DNA of 6,538 nt from Bacteroidales bacterium (GTDB lineage: Bacteria > Bacteroidota > Bacteroidia > Bacteroidales > DTU049). Numbering within the stretch: position 1 is the first letter of the stretch; each line of letters starts with the position of its first letter. The translations under genes were made by a program, and so were the position numbers. Positions 1-5,614 of the stretch are shown in pieces. The DNA lies in the NCBI GenBank assembly GCA_018432645.1, contig JAHDSP010000068.1, positions 1-6,538 of the forward strand. Direction: 5' to 3'. The notes below the pieces were generated by a model. That model saw nothing but the letters and a program-made list of their open reading frames with translations. It did no database searches and was not told where the DNA came from.

Positions 1-80
1 AATCTTTATTTTTTTGCAAATATATAAATTTTTTATAATTAAAAACATATTTATTTCATAAAAATATTTTCATATTAATA

Positions 81-109
81 GTAAAAACCTGTTGAAAACA
101 GGTTTTTAC
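81..109. terminator. Perfect 13-bp inverted repeat, probable bidirectional terminator
   Basis: Arms 81-93 (gtaaaaacctgtt) and 97-109 (aacaggtttttac) are exact reverse complements around a 3-nt loop. The helix has a G/C-containing core and a run of five T in its distal arm on either strand, the usual shape of a bidirectional intrinsic terminator. No long T-run follows the hairpin on either strand, which weakens the call. No gene in this window reads into it, so it would serve a gene beyond the left edge or mark a transcription boundary. It lies 135 nt before the lipoprotein start. Confidence 0.55.
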
Positions 110-243
110 CTTACCTTTTCAGAACTATCCCCACATCTTTTTGCATTAAAAATATAAGAGTATTGTCTAAAAATAGATAAAAATATATTTTAAAATTATC
201 TAAAAATATTTATTAATTTTACAAACTATATTTTGCAATATTC

Positions 244-744
244 ATGAAAAAAATTTTCTCTATCTTTTTATTAGAATTTTTTCTCATCGGATGCAATTTG
301 GATGATGATTATTCTTCAGCATATTTAAATGTAATTTCTGATAGCCAGGATGTTCCTTTTAAAGAAATTATTTTTTTAGTTAATTTAAAAACTAATGATA
401 GTACTTATGTAGTAGTCAAAGAAATAGATTCTATAAATATTTATGTGAATACTTTATCCTGGGCCAAGCTCAACTCTACATCTATAGACACTACTAAAAT
501 AAACAAATTTATTGTTAATAATAAGTTTGAGTCTAATAATAAAATAAGTTATTTAGTCTTTGCTAAGCAAGAAAACACTCAATCTAATTTTAATACTGCT
601 GGTGATTATGCTCAATATCTTAATTCATTATATGAATTGCAGCTAGGAGAGTATGCATGCTTAATTGAATCATTTCAAATTACCTTGAATGATTCTACAA
701 CAGTGAAATATTATCCATACTCTTATAAAAGTTTCAGAGTATAG
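244..744 (+). CDS. Small putative lipoprotein of unknown function
   Basis: The 166-residue protein starts at an ATG with no visible Shine-Dalgarno. Residues 1-16 form a type II signal peptide: two lysines, a hydrophobic stretch, then the lipobox L-I-G-C with Cys17 as the predicted lipidated residue. Glu11 inside the hydrophobic core is unusual. The mature part begins C-N-L-D-D-D; acidic runs just after the cysteine are known in Bacteroidota as lipoprotein export signals to the cell surface, so surface exposure is possible (inference). The remaining ~149 residues are rich in Ser, Thr and Asn, have no further membrane segment and alternate polar and hydrophobic residues, as in a small beta-rich domain. 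The C-terminus carries several aromatics (YYPYSYKSF). I recognise no family and assign no function. It ends in TAG, whereas every other gene here ends in TAA. It stands alone, 135 nt before the next gene. Confidence 0.75.
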   Translation: MKKIFSIFLLEFFLIGCNLDDDYSSAYLNVISDSQDVPFKEIIFLVNLKTNDSTYVVVKEIDSINIYVNTLSWAKLNSTSIDTTKINKFIVNNKFESNNKISYLVFAKQENTQSNFNTAGDYAQYLNSLYELQLGEYACLIESFQITLNDSTTVKYYPYSYKSFRV

Positions 745-879
745 GCTAATATGAGAAGTGTTTTTATTGGTGAATTCGATATAAATATAGATTAATATAA
801 AAAAATTACAGTTTATTATAGTAATATGTGTAGCTTTTATTTTTTAATCATGTTACAAATCTTAATAAATAATTAATAT

Positions 880-1401
880 ATGCCTCTCATAAAAAGTGTA
901 AAAGGTATTTCGCCTAAATGGGGAAATGATTGTTGGATAGCAGATAATGCTACTATTGTAGGAAATGTTATTATCGGTGAACAATGTACTATTTGGTTTA
1001 ACGCTGTTGTGCGTGGTGATGTTCATTTTGTACACATTGGTAATAAAGTAAATATCCAAGATCAAGTTGTTATTCATTGTACTTATCAAACTTCTCCTGT
1101 AGAGATAGGGAATAACGTGTCTATAGGTCATAGTGCTATTATTCACGGATGCAAAATTGGTAATAATGTTTTGATAGGTATGGGAGCAATTATCATGGAT
1201 GATGTGATTATCGAGGACAATTGCATTATTGCTGCTGGTGCTATTGTTACTAAAAATACTTTTATTCCTTCATACAGTGTTTTTGCGGGTATTCCTGCTA
1301 AAAAAATTAAAAATTTATCTGAAGAACAATTTCAAAAAGAAGTTTTGGATATTGCTAGCCACTATCCAATGTATGCTAGCTGGTATAATGAAATTAAATA
1401 A
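880..1401 (+). CDS. Gamma-carbonic anhydrase-like hexapeptide-repeat protein (YrdA/PaaY type)
   Basis: This 173-residue protein has the length and pattern of the gamma-carbonic anhydrase-like family. Hexapeptide repeats spanning about residues 23-140 ([I/V]-G-x-x-x-x turns) would fold into a left-handed beta-helix that trimerises. The metal ligands appear conserved: His66 (VVIHC), His84 and His89 (SIGHSAIIHGC), with the family's five-residue spacing between the last two. Arg45-Gly46-Asp47 and Gln60 match the conserved active-site surround. A short alpha-helical tail (about 146-173) packs outside the helix in relatives. Family members bind zinc or iron; some hydrate CO2, others have no demonstrated activity or act on CoA thioesters, so the exact reaction cannot be told from sequence. 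It is probably cytoplasmic, as no signal peptide is seen. No good Shine-Dalgarno precedes the ATG. It converges on the methyltransferase gene with a 30-nt gap. Confidence 0.9.
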   Translation: MPLIKSVKGISPKWGNDCWIADNATIVGNVIIGEQCTIWFNAVVRGDVHFVHIGNKVNIQDQVVIHCTYQTSPVEIGNNVSIGHSAIIHGCKIGNNVLIGMGAIIMDDVIIEDNCIIAAGAIVTKNTFIPSYSVFAGIPAKKIKNLSEEQFQKEVLDIASHYPMYASWYNEIK

Positions 1402-1404
1402 TAG

Positions 1405-1431
1405 AATAATTTAATATTGGGACTAATTATT
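1405..1431. terminator. Weak AT-only hairpin between convergent genes
   Basis: Inverted repeat aataatt (1405-1411) and aattatt (1425-1431) with a 13-nt loop fills the short gap between the two convergent genes. An A-T pair and a G-T wobble could extend it outward. It is followed by short T-rich sequence and could terminate both transcripts, but the stem has no G-C pair and is marginally stable. It is proposed mostly because of its position. Confidence 0.3.
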
Positions 1432-2157
1432 TTATCTATCTTTCTGAAAAATATATAAATAAGCTATCCCAAAAGTTAATTTTTTTAGTTTCAAAGTTTT
1501 GAAGCCTAAAGTTTCTATGTAAGAGGCTAAATCTTCACCACAAGGATATTCTTCGGATGTATTTTTTAAATATGTAAAAGAATTTGGATATTTCAGTATA
1601 AATTCTGAAAAAGTGCTCATAATGATATTTTGATACATTTTATATAAAATATCAAAAGCTATATCAGGCTGACCAAATTCCAATATTGCTAAAATACCTT
1701 TAGGCTTCAACACTCTATATGCTGACAAAAGAGCCAAATGAGAGTTTTCGAAATTTCTAAGACCAAAAGAAATAGTTACAGCATCTACGGATGAAGTAGA
1801 TAAAGGAATATTTTCTGCAAAAGAATTGTAAAATTCTATATTAGGTTGTTTTAATCTATTTTTTGCTATATTAATCATTTTTTCTGATGGATCTAATAGC
1901 AACAATTTTTTAGGGTGTAATTGCATCAGCGATTTAGCTTGAGAGCCAGTGCCACATGCTACATCCAAGATTATTTGAGGCCTAAAATGTTTTAATTCAC
2001 TTGTAAGATCTTTTCTCCACAGATGATCTATGCCAAGTGAAAATAATGAGGTAAATTTATCATAATTAGGTGCTATAGCATCAAACATATCTATAACTTC
2101 ATTTTTATTTTTACCAATAATGTGTTTATTGAGCACCTGAGCGATAGCTTTTGCCAT
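1432..2157 (-). CDS. ubiE: Ubiquinone/menaquinone biosynthesis C-methyltransferase
   Basis: This 241-residue class I SAM-dependent methyltransferase is close to the usual UbiE/MenG length. Visible family blocks: MFDAIAPNYDKF with SLGIDHLWR (24-48), the SAM-binding motif I ILDVACGTG (63-71), the acidic end of the second strand LLLLDPSEKM (86-94), AENIPLSTSSVDAVTISFGLRNF (114-136), the post-motif VLKPKGILAILEF (149-161), and the C-terminal family signature LTFGIA (227-232). The enzyme C-methylates the quinone ring late in synthesis, demethylmenaquinone to menaquinone in organisms that use only menaquinone, the usual Bacteroidota quinone. That implies a quinone-based respiratory chain. The ATG at 2157 gives the expected N-terminus; the leader is AT-rich without a Shine-Dalgarno. 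The gene lies downstream of the rplT terminator, so it is probably transcribed from its own promoter in 2158-2242 or by read-through. Confidence 0.93.
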   Translation of the reverse strand: MAKAIAQVLNKHIIGKNKNEVIDMFDAIAPNYDKFTSLFSLGIDHLWRKDLTSELKHFRPQIILDVACGTGSQAKSLMQLHPKKLLLLDPSEKMINIAKNRLKQPNIEFYNSFAENIPLSTSSVDAVTISFGLRNFENSHLALLSAYRVLKPKGILAILEFGQPDIAFDILYKMYQNIIMSTFSEFILKYPNSFTYLKNTSEEYPCGEDLASYIETLGFKTLKLKKLTFGIAYLYIFQKDR

Positions 2158-2242
2158 AAATTTAAATTTTATACGGCTAAATTAAATATTCTATATTATT
2201 AAAAATACAAAAATTATATATATCACTTTTTTAAAGTCAATA

Positions 2243-2276
2243 AAAAAGTAGCTTACAATTTTGCAAGCTACTTTTT
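2243..2276 (-). terminator. Intrinsic terminator of the thrS-infC-rpmI-rplT operon
   Basis: Perfect 12-bp stem: aaaaagtagctt (2243-2254) pairs with aagctacttttt (2265-2276) around a 10-nt loop. Read on the minus strand it begins 39 nt after the rplT stop codon, and its 3' arm ends in a run of six T (2247-2242) followed by ATT, a textbook intrinsic terminator. The same sequence has a T-run on the plus strand, so it could act both ways, but no plus-strand gene runs into it. Confidence 0.85.
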
Positions 2277-2315
2277 ATCAACATTACAATTAAATAAGTT
2301 TAAAATATAAAAAAA

Positions 2316-2663
2316 TTAATTTTTTAGACTTTCAACTATTTTAGCAAAAATTTCTGGTTCGTTCATTGCTAAATCGGCTAAAGTTTTTCGATTCAGAGCA
2401 ATGTTATTTTTATGAATTAATCCCATAAATTGTGAATAAGGCATACCATTTAATCTGGCTCCAGCATTAATACGCTGAATCCACAATTTTCTGTAATCAC
2501 GTTTTTTTAATTTTCTACCAACGTAAGCGTGATTTTGTCCTTTTTCCCATCTATTTTTGGCTACTGTCCATACATTTTTATTACGACCTACATAACCTCT
2601 GGTTAATCGTAATATTTTTTTTCTTCTAGCCCTTGATGCTACATTATTAACACTTCTTGACAT
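2316..2663 (-). CDS. rplT: Large-subunit ribosomal protein L20 (bL20)
   Basis: This 115-residue basic protein matches L20 across its length. The N-terminal arm [17 protein letters not shown] leads into the [16 protein letters not shown] segment (22-37), which threads into 23S rRNA; the globular part carries the conserved block [15 protein letters not shown] (60-74) and the ending [12 protein letters not shown] (95-106). L20 is an early assembly protein of the 50S subunit and, in E. coli and B. subtilis, the repressor of its own operon. Second residue Ser replaces the common Pro. It is the last gene of the operon, 75 nt after rpmI, the largest gap in the cluster, and the only gene here with a strong Shine-Dalgarno. 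That gap contains a stem-loop described separately. Confidence 0.97.
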   Translation of the reverse strand: MSRSVNNVASRARRKKILRLTRGYVGRNKNVWTVAKNRWEKGQNHAYVGRKLKKRDYRKLWIQRINAGARLNGMPYSQFMGLIHKNNIALNRKTLADLAMNEPEIFAKIVESLKN

Positions 2664-2668
2664 AATTT

Positions 2669-2676
2669 ACCTCCTT
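2669..2676 (-). promoter_or_regulatory. Full-length Shine-Dalgarno of rplT
   Basis: On the minus strand the eight bases AAGGAGGT are fully complementary to the canonical 16S rRNA 3' tail and lie 5 nt before the rplT ATG, near-ideal spacing. The other starts in the window have no comparable element; rpmI has at most a weak AAG. This fixes the rplT start firmly and implies that its initiation differs from its neighbours. Confidence 0.85.
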
Positions 2677-2679
2677 TTT

Positions 2680-2720
2680 GTTTCAGCGGCTAATTTTTTA
2701 TGCTCTTTGGAGCTGATAAC
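2680..2720 (-). promoter_or_regulatory. Candidate L20-responsive leader stem-loop upstream of rplT
   Basis: In minus-strand RNA, GUUaUCAGC (2720-2712) pairs with GCUGAAAC (2687-2680), giving 8 bp with one bulged adenine (2717) and a 24-nt loop. The helix ends 3 nt before the AAGGAGGT ribosome-binding site. Within the loop side, GCUC (2712-2709) can instead pair with GAGC (2704-2701), and CUCC (2711-2708) can pair with GGAG of the Shine-Dalgarno, so mutually exclusive folds are possible. L20 is known to repress its operon through RNA sites resembling its 23S target, including an irregular stem with unpaired adenines. Placement between rpmI and rplT differs from the E. coli and B. subtilis operators. 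L20 binding is inference; the complementarity is directly visible. Confidence 0.45.
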
Positions 2721-2738
2721 AATTTTTTTTTTAATTTT

Positions 2739-2933
2739 TTACTTTAATAACATTTGTTTAACATTTTTAGCAGTTTTGCCTTCTATAATGGCATAATGCC
2801 CAAGATTTCTCTTGCGTTTTTTACTTTTTTTAGTCAAAATATGACTTTTGTATGCATGTTTACGTTTCACTTTACCAGAACCAGTAACGACAAAACGTTT
2901 TTTTGCACTTGATTTACTCTTCATTTTAGGCAT
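2739..2933 (-). CDS. rpmI: Large-subunit ribosomal protein L35 (bL35)
   Basis: At 64 residues this has the normal L35 length and composition: more than a third Lys/Arg, beginning [20 protein letters not shown], followed by the conserved block [20 protein letters not shown] (25-44) and a short helical tail. It is a small structural protein of the 50S subunit. The ATG start is 13 nt after the infC stop; upstream there is only an AAG that could act as a weak Shine-Dalgarno. Position between infC and rplT is the usual one, and in E. coli L35 translation is coupled to rplT and falls under L20 repression. Confidence 0.96.
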   Translation of the reverse strand: MPKMKSKSSAKKRFVVTGSGKVKRKHAYKSHILTKKSKKRKRNLGHYAIIEGKTAKNVKQMLLK

Positions 2934-2946
2934 ATCTTATTATTTT

Positions 2947-3480
2947 TTATTTTTTCTTATTAATTTTTGGAGTTAAAATCATAGACATCACTTTACCTTG
3001 GAGTTTAGGTAATTGCTCTACTTTTGCAATTTCAGATAAAGCATCAGCAAATTTTAATAATTGAAACTCGCCTTGTTCTTTATACACAATAGTTCTACCT
3101 TTATAGATAATTTCTACTCTTACTTTATTTCCTTCTTCTAAAAACCTTTGAGCATGTTTGAGTTTAAAATTAAAATCATGTTCATCAATATTAAAACCTA
3201 GCCTAATAACTTTAACGACCATTTGAAAAGTCTTTGCTTTGATTTCTTTTTCTTTTTTTCTACGTTCAAAAAGAAATTTGCTATAGTCCATTATGCGACA
3301 TACAGGTGGATTAGCTTGCGGTGAAATTTCAACTAAATCTAAATTTTTTTCATTAGCTAATGCAATAGCTTTATCAATAGGTAAAATTAAAGGTTCAAAA
3401 TCATCTCCTACTACTCTGACCTCACGAGCTGTGATTTCTTCATTAATTCTATAACTAAATTTTTCTTTCTGTGCTCCCAA
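2947..3480 (-). CDS. infC: Translation initiation factor IF-3, non-ATG start
   Basis: The 177-residue protein has the two-domain IF3 layout: an N-terminal domain (about 1-75) with YRINEEI, LDLVEISPQANPPVCRIMDYSKF (48-69, containing the IF3 signature), a charged linker (about 72-88, ERRKKEKEIKAK), and a C-terminal domain (about 89-173) ending in MSMILTPK. IF3 binds the 30S subunit, blocks 50S joining and rejects wrong start codons and initiator tRNAs. No ATG occurs in frame before Met64, inside the conserved domain, so initiation must be non-ATG. The coordinates use TTG at 3480. An alternative is ATT at 3489-3487, three codons upstream, overlapping the thrS TAA by one base and giving an N-terminus M-K-N-L-G. 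E. coli infC uses AUU and is autoregulated because IF3 discriminates against it. The spacer to thrS is 8 nt with the TTG start. No Shine-Dalgarno is visible for either. Confidence 0.95.
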   Translation of the reverse strand: MGAQKEKFSYRINEEITAREVRVVGDDFEPLILPIDKAIALANEKNLDLVEISPQANPPVCRIMDYSKFLFERRKKEKEIKAKTFQMVVKVIRLGFNIDEHDFNFKLKHAQRFLEEGNKVRVEIIYKGRTIVYKEQGEFQLLKFADALSEIAKVEQLPKLQGKVMSMILTPKINKKK

Positions 3481-3488
3481 GTTTTTAA

Positions 3489-5438
3489 TTAATTTTTATT
3501 TGTTAAACTTTTATTTAATTCGTCTGAAAATAAATTAATAAATACCTCAGTAGCCATACTACCTAGGTCACCTTGTCCTTGACGACGTACAGACACAGCA
3601 TTCTCATTTTGCTCCTTTTCGCCTACTATAATCATAAATGGAATATGCTGTAGCTCCGCATCACGGATTTTTTTGCCTACTTTCTCAGATCTATCATCCA
3701 TTTCAGTTCTAATATCTAAATTAGCCAGCAAAGATACAACTTTTTCTCCATATTCAATATATTTTTCACTTATAGGTAAAACTATCACTTGAACTGGTGA
3801 TAACCATAATGGCAATTTACCTGCTGTTTGCTCTAAAAGTAATGATACAAATCTTTCCATTGAACCAAAAATAGCTCTATGTATCATCACTGGACGATAT
3901 TTTTGATTATCAGCTCCTATATATTCTAGATTAAATCTTTCTGGTAAATTATAGTCTACCTGTATAGTTCCTAATTGCCAGTTACGGCCTATAGCATCTT
4001 GCACCATAAAATCTAATTTCGGTCCATAAAAAGCAGCTTCACCTTGAGCAATTATCGTATTAAAACCAGTATTAGAGACACTTTCTAATATTGCTTCTTC
4101 TGCTTTTTCCCAATTTTCATCGGTGCCAATATATTTTTCTTTATTTTCTGGATCTCTCAATGACACTTGTGCAGTGAAATTTTTAAAATCAAAAGTATTT
4201 AAGATTAGCAATACTATTTCCATCACTTTATGGAATTCATCTTTTAGCTGATCATTTGTACAGAAAATATGTGCATCATCTTGAGTGAAACTACGTACAC
4301 GTGTGAGACCATGAAGTTCTCCACTTTGTTCATATCTATAAACTGTGCCAAATTCTGCTATTCGCAATGGTAAATCTTTATATGATCTAGGTTTAAAAGC
4401 ATAAATCTCACAATGATGAGGACAATTCATTGGTTTGAGCATAAACTCTTCACCTTCATTAGGAGTAGATATTGGACGAAATGAATCTTTGCCATACTTT
4501 TCATAATGTCCAGAGGTAATATATAGTTCCTTTTGTCCAATGTGTGGCGTTATAACATGCTGATAACCATATTGCAATTGTACATTCTTAAGAAATTTTT
4601 CTAATTCTTGTCTAACAATTGCTCCTTTAGGTAACCACATGGGCAAACCCTGTCCTACTTTAGGACTAAACATAAAAAGTTCTAATTCTTTACCCAATTT
4701 TCTATGATCTCTTTTGCGAGCTTCTTCTAAAAAATTAAGATAATCATCCAACAATTCTTGCTTAGGGAAGCTAATACCATAGATACGTGTAAGCATTTGT
4801 CTATGCTCATCACCTCGCCAATAGGCTCCCGCAATATTTAATAGTTTAATAGCTTTTACGTATTTAGTAGATGGCAAGTGTGGTCCTCTACATAAATCTA
4901 CAAAATCACCTAAAGTATATAATGTTAATTGTTGATTTTCTAATTCTTCTATCAATTCTATTTTGTAGATATTATCAATTTTCTTGAAATAATCTAAAGC
5001 TTCTTGTTTAGTTACTTCTTTTCTAACAAAAGGTATATCTAGTTTAATGATTTCTTTAATCTTGTTTTCTATTTTTTCTAAATCTTCTTCAGTAATTTTA
5101 TGATCACCAAAATCAATATCATAGTAAAATCCTTGCTCTATGCTAGGTCCTATGCCAAATTTAGCCTCTGGGAAAAGAGAACTAATAGCTGCAGCCATGA
5201 TATGAGATGATGAATGCCAAAATAAACTTTTACCTTCTGGGTCGTCCCATGTGATAATTTTAATCTGTGCATCGTGCTCTATAGCTCTATTTAGATCATA
5301 CATTTGATCATTTACTTTAATAGCTAAAGCTTTATTTAGCAAGCTCTGACTAATAGCCTTAGCTATTTCAAAGCCAGTGATACCAGCAGGGAATGACTTT
5401 TTATTATCATCAGGAAAAGTAATTATTATCTCTCTCAT
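3489..5438 (-). CDS. thrS: Threonyl-tRNA synthetase
   Basis: At 649 residues this is a full-length bacterial ThrRS, which charges tRNA-Thr in the cytoplasm. Domains in order: TGS (about 1-62); editing domain (about 63-230) with HSSSH (His75, His79) and CRGPH (Cys183, His187), the deacylation site that clears Ser-tRNA-Thr; class II catalytic core (about 245-540) with motif 1 near 271-298, motif 2 FGTVYRYE (Arg368) and motif 3 FGSMERF (Arg529); and the anticodon-binding domain (about 548-645). The active-site zinc ligands that recognise threonine are Cys339 (MNCPHH), His390 (DDAH) and His520 (MIHRAIFGS). All key residues are present, so it should be active in charging and editing. The ATG at 5438 begins directly with the TGS strand. 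It is the first gene of the operon, with 175 nt or more of upstream spacer and no recognisable tRNA-like operator in the short leader. Confidence 0.98.
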   Translation of the reverse strand: MREIIITFPDDNKKSFPAGITGFEIAKAISQSLLNKALAIKVNDQMYDLNRAIEHDAQIKIITWDDPEGKSLFWHSSSHIMAAAISSLFPEAKFGIGPSIEQGFYYDIDFGDHKITEEDLEKIENKIKEIIKLDIPFVRKEVTKQEALDYFKKIDNIYKIELIEELENQQLTLYTLGDFVDLCRGPHLPSTKYVKAIKLLNIAGAYWRGDEHRQMLTRIYGISFPKQELLDDYLNFLEEARKRDHRKLGKELELFMFSPKVGQGLPMWLPKGAIVRQELEKFLKNVQLQYGYQHVITPHIGQKELYITSGHYEKYGKDSFRPISTPNEGEEFMLKPMNCPHHCEIYAFKPRSYKDLPLRIAEFGTVYRYEQSGELHGLTRVRSFTQDDAHIFCTNDQLKDEFHKVMEIVLLILNTFDFKNFTAQVSLRDPENKEKYIGTDENWEKAEEAILESVSNTGFNTIIAQGEAAFYGPKLDFMVQDAIGRNWQLGTIQVDYNLPERFNLEYIGADNQKYRPVMIHRAIFGSMERFVSLLLEQTAGKLPLWLSPVQVIVLPISEKYIEYGEKVVSLLANLDIRTEMDDRSEKVGKKIRDAELQHIPFMIIVGEKEQNENAVSVRRQGQGDLGSMATEVFINLFSDELNKSLTNKN

Positions 5439-5460
5439 ATCTTTTTTAAAAAAATATTTG

Positions 5461-5468
5461 CAAAATTA
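5461..5468 (-). promoter_or_regulatory. Possible Bacteroidota-type -7 element for thrS
   Basis: On the minus strand the octamer TAATTTTG matches the Bacteroidota -7 consensus TAnnTTTG exactly and lies 22 nt before the thrS ATG, implying a leader of roughly 15 nt. No clean TTTG -33 element sits at 19-21 nt spacing; only T-rich sequence does. In DNA this AT-rich, chance matches are common, so this is a weak call. Confidence 0.3.
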
Positions 5469-5548
5469 ATGTAAAATTTTTAAATGAAAAGTAAACTTAT
5501 TCTAACAAAATTGTATTATAACTAAACATAAACTAGAAATTTTGTATA

Positions 5549-5568
5549 AATCAGTTCACAAATTGATT
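5549..5568. repeat. Imperfect hairpin in the thrS upstream spacer
   Basis: aatcagtt (5549-5556) and aattgatt (5561-5568) pair around a 4-nt loop with a single imperfection: a G-U wobble in plus-strand RNA and a C-A mismatch in minus-strand RNA. It lies between the dehydrogenase end and the proposed thrS promoter. It is weak and has no attached T-run; its function is unknown. Confidence 0.3.
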
Positions 5569-5576
5569 AGTAGATA

Positions 5577-5607
5577 TTATTTAAGAATGATAATTCATCT
5601 TAAATAA
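5577..5607 (-). terminator. AT-rich hairpin after the threonine dehydrogenase, weak terminator candidate
   Basis: ttatttaaga (5577-5586) pairs perfectly with tcttaaataa (5598-5607); inside, after a one-base bulge at 5587, tga (5588-5590) pairs with tca (5595-5597) around a 4-nt loop. On the minus strand the hairpin begins 7 nt after the stop codon, a sensible place for a terminator or a 3'-end-stabilising structure. The stem is nearly all A/T and no T-run follows on the minus strand, so termination would be inefficient and some read-through into thrS is possible. Confidence 0.35.
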
Positions 5608-5614
5608 ATTTTTA

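Noticed and set aside
127..137. ctatccccaca as a DnaA box or origin marker
   Set aside because: It has extra cytosines relative to the DnaA box consensus, occurs once, and no origin genes are nearby.
166..208. Direct repeat tctaaaaata at 166-175 and 199-208
   Set aside because: A 10-base A/T-rich match in a low-complexity spacer; only two copies and no flanking structure.
751..795. 14-codon ORF (MRSVFIGEFDINID) after the lipoprotein gene
   Set aside because: Too short, with no ribosome-binding site and no continuity with the gene upstream; expected by chance.
862..1146. 94-codon minus-strand open frame
   Set aside because: It lies antisense to the carbonic anhydrase-like gene, shows no family features, and is a composition shadow.
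1229..1414. 61-codon plus-strand open frame rich in Leu
   Set aside because: It lies out of frame inside and just past the hexapeptide-repeat gene, and its Leu/Lys-rich product reflects AT-rich repeats.
2158..2242. Promoter for ubiE (TAATTTAG with an upstream TTTG)
   Set aside because: One mismatch in the -7 element and about 23 nt spacing instead of 19-21; not distinguishable from AT-rich background.
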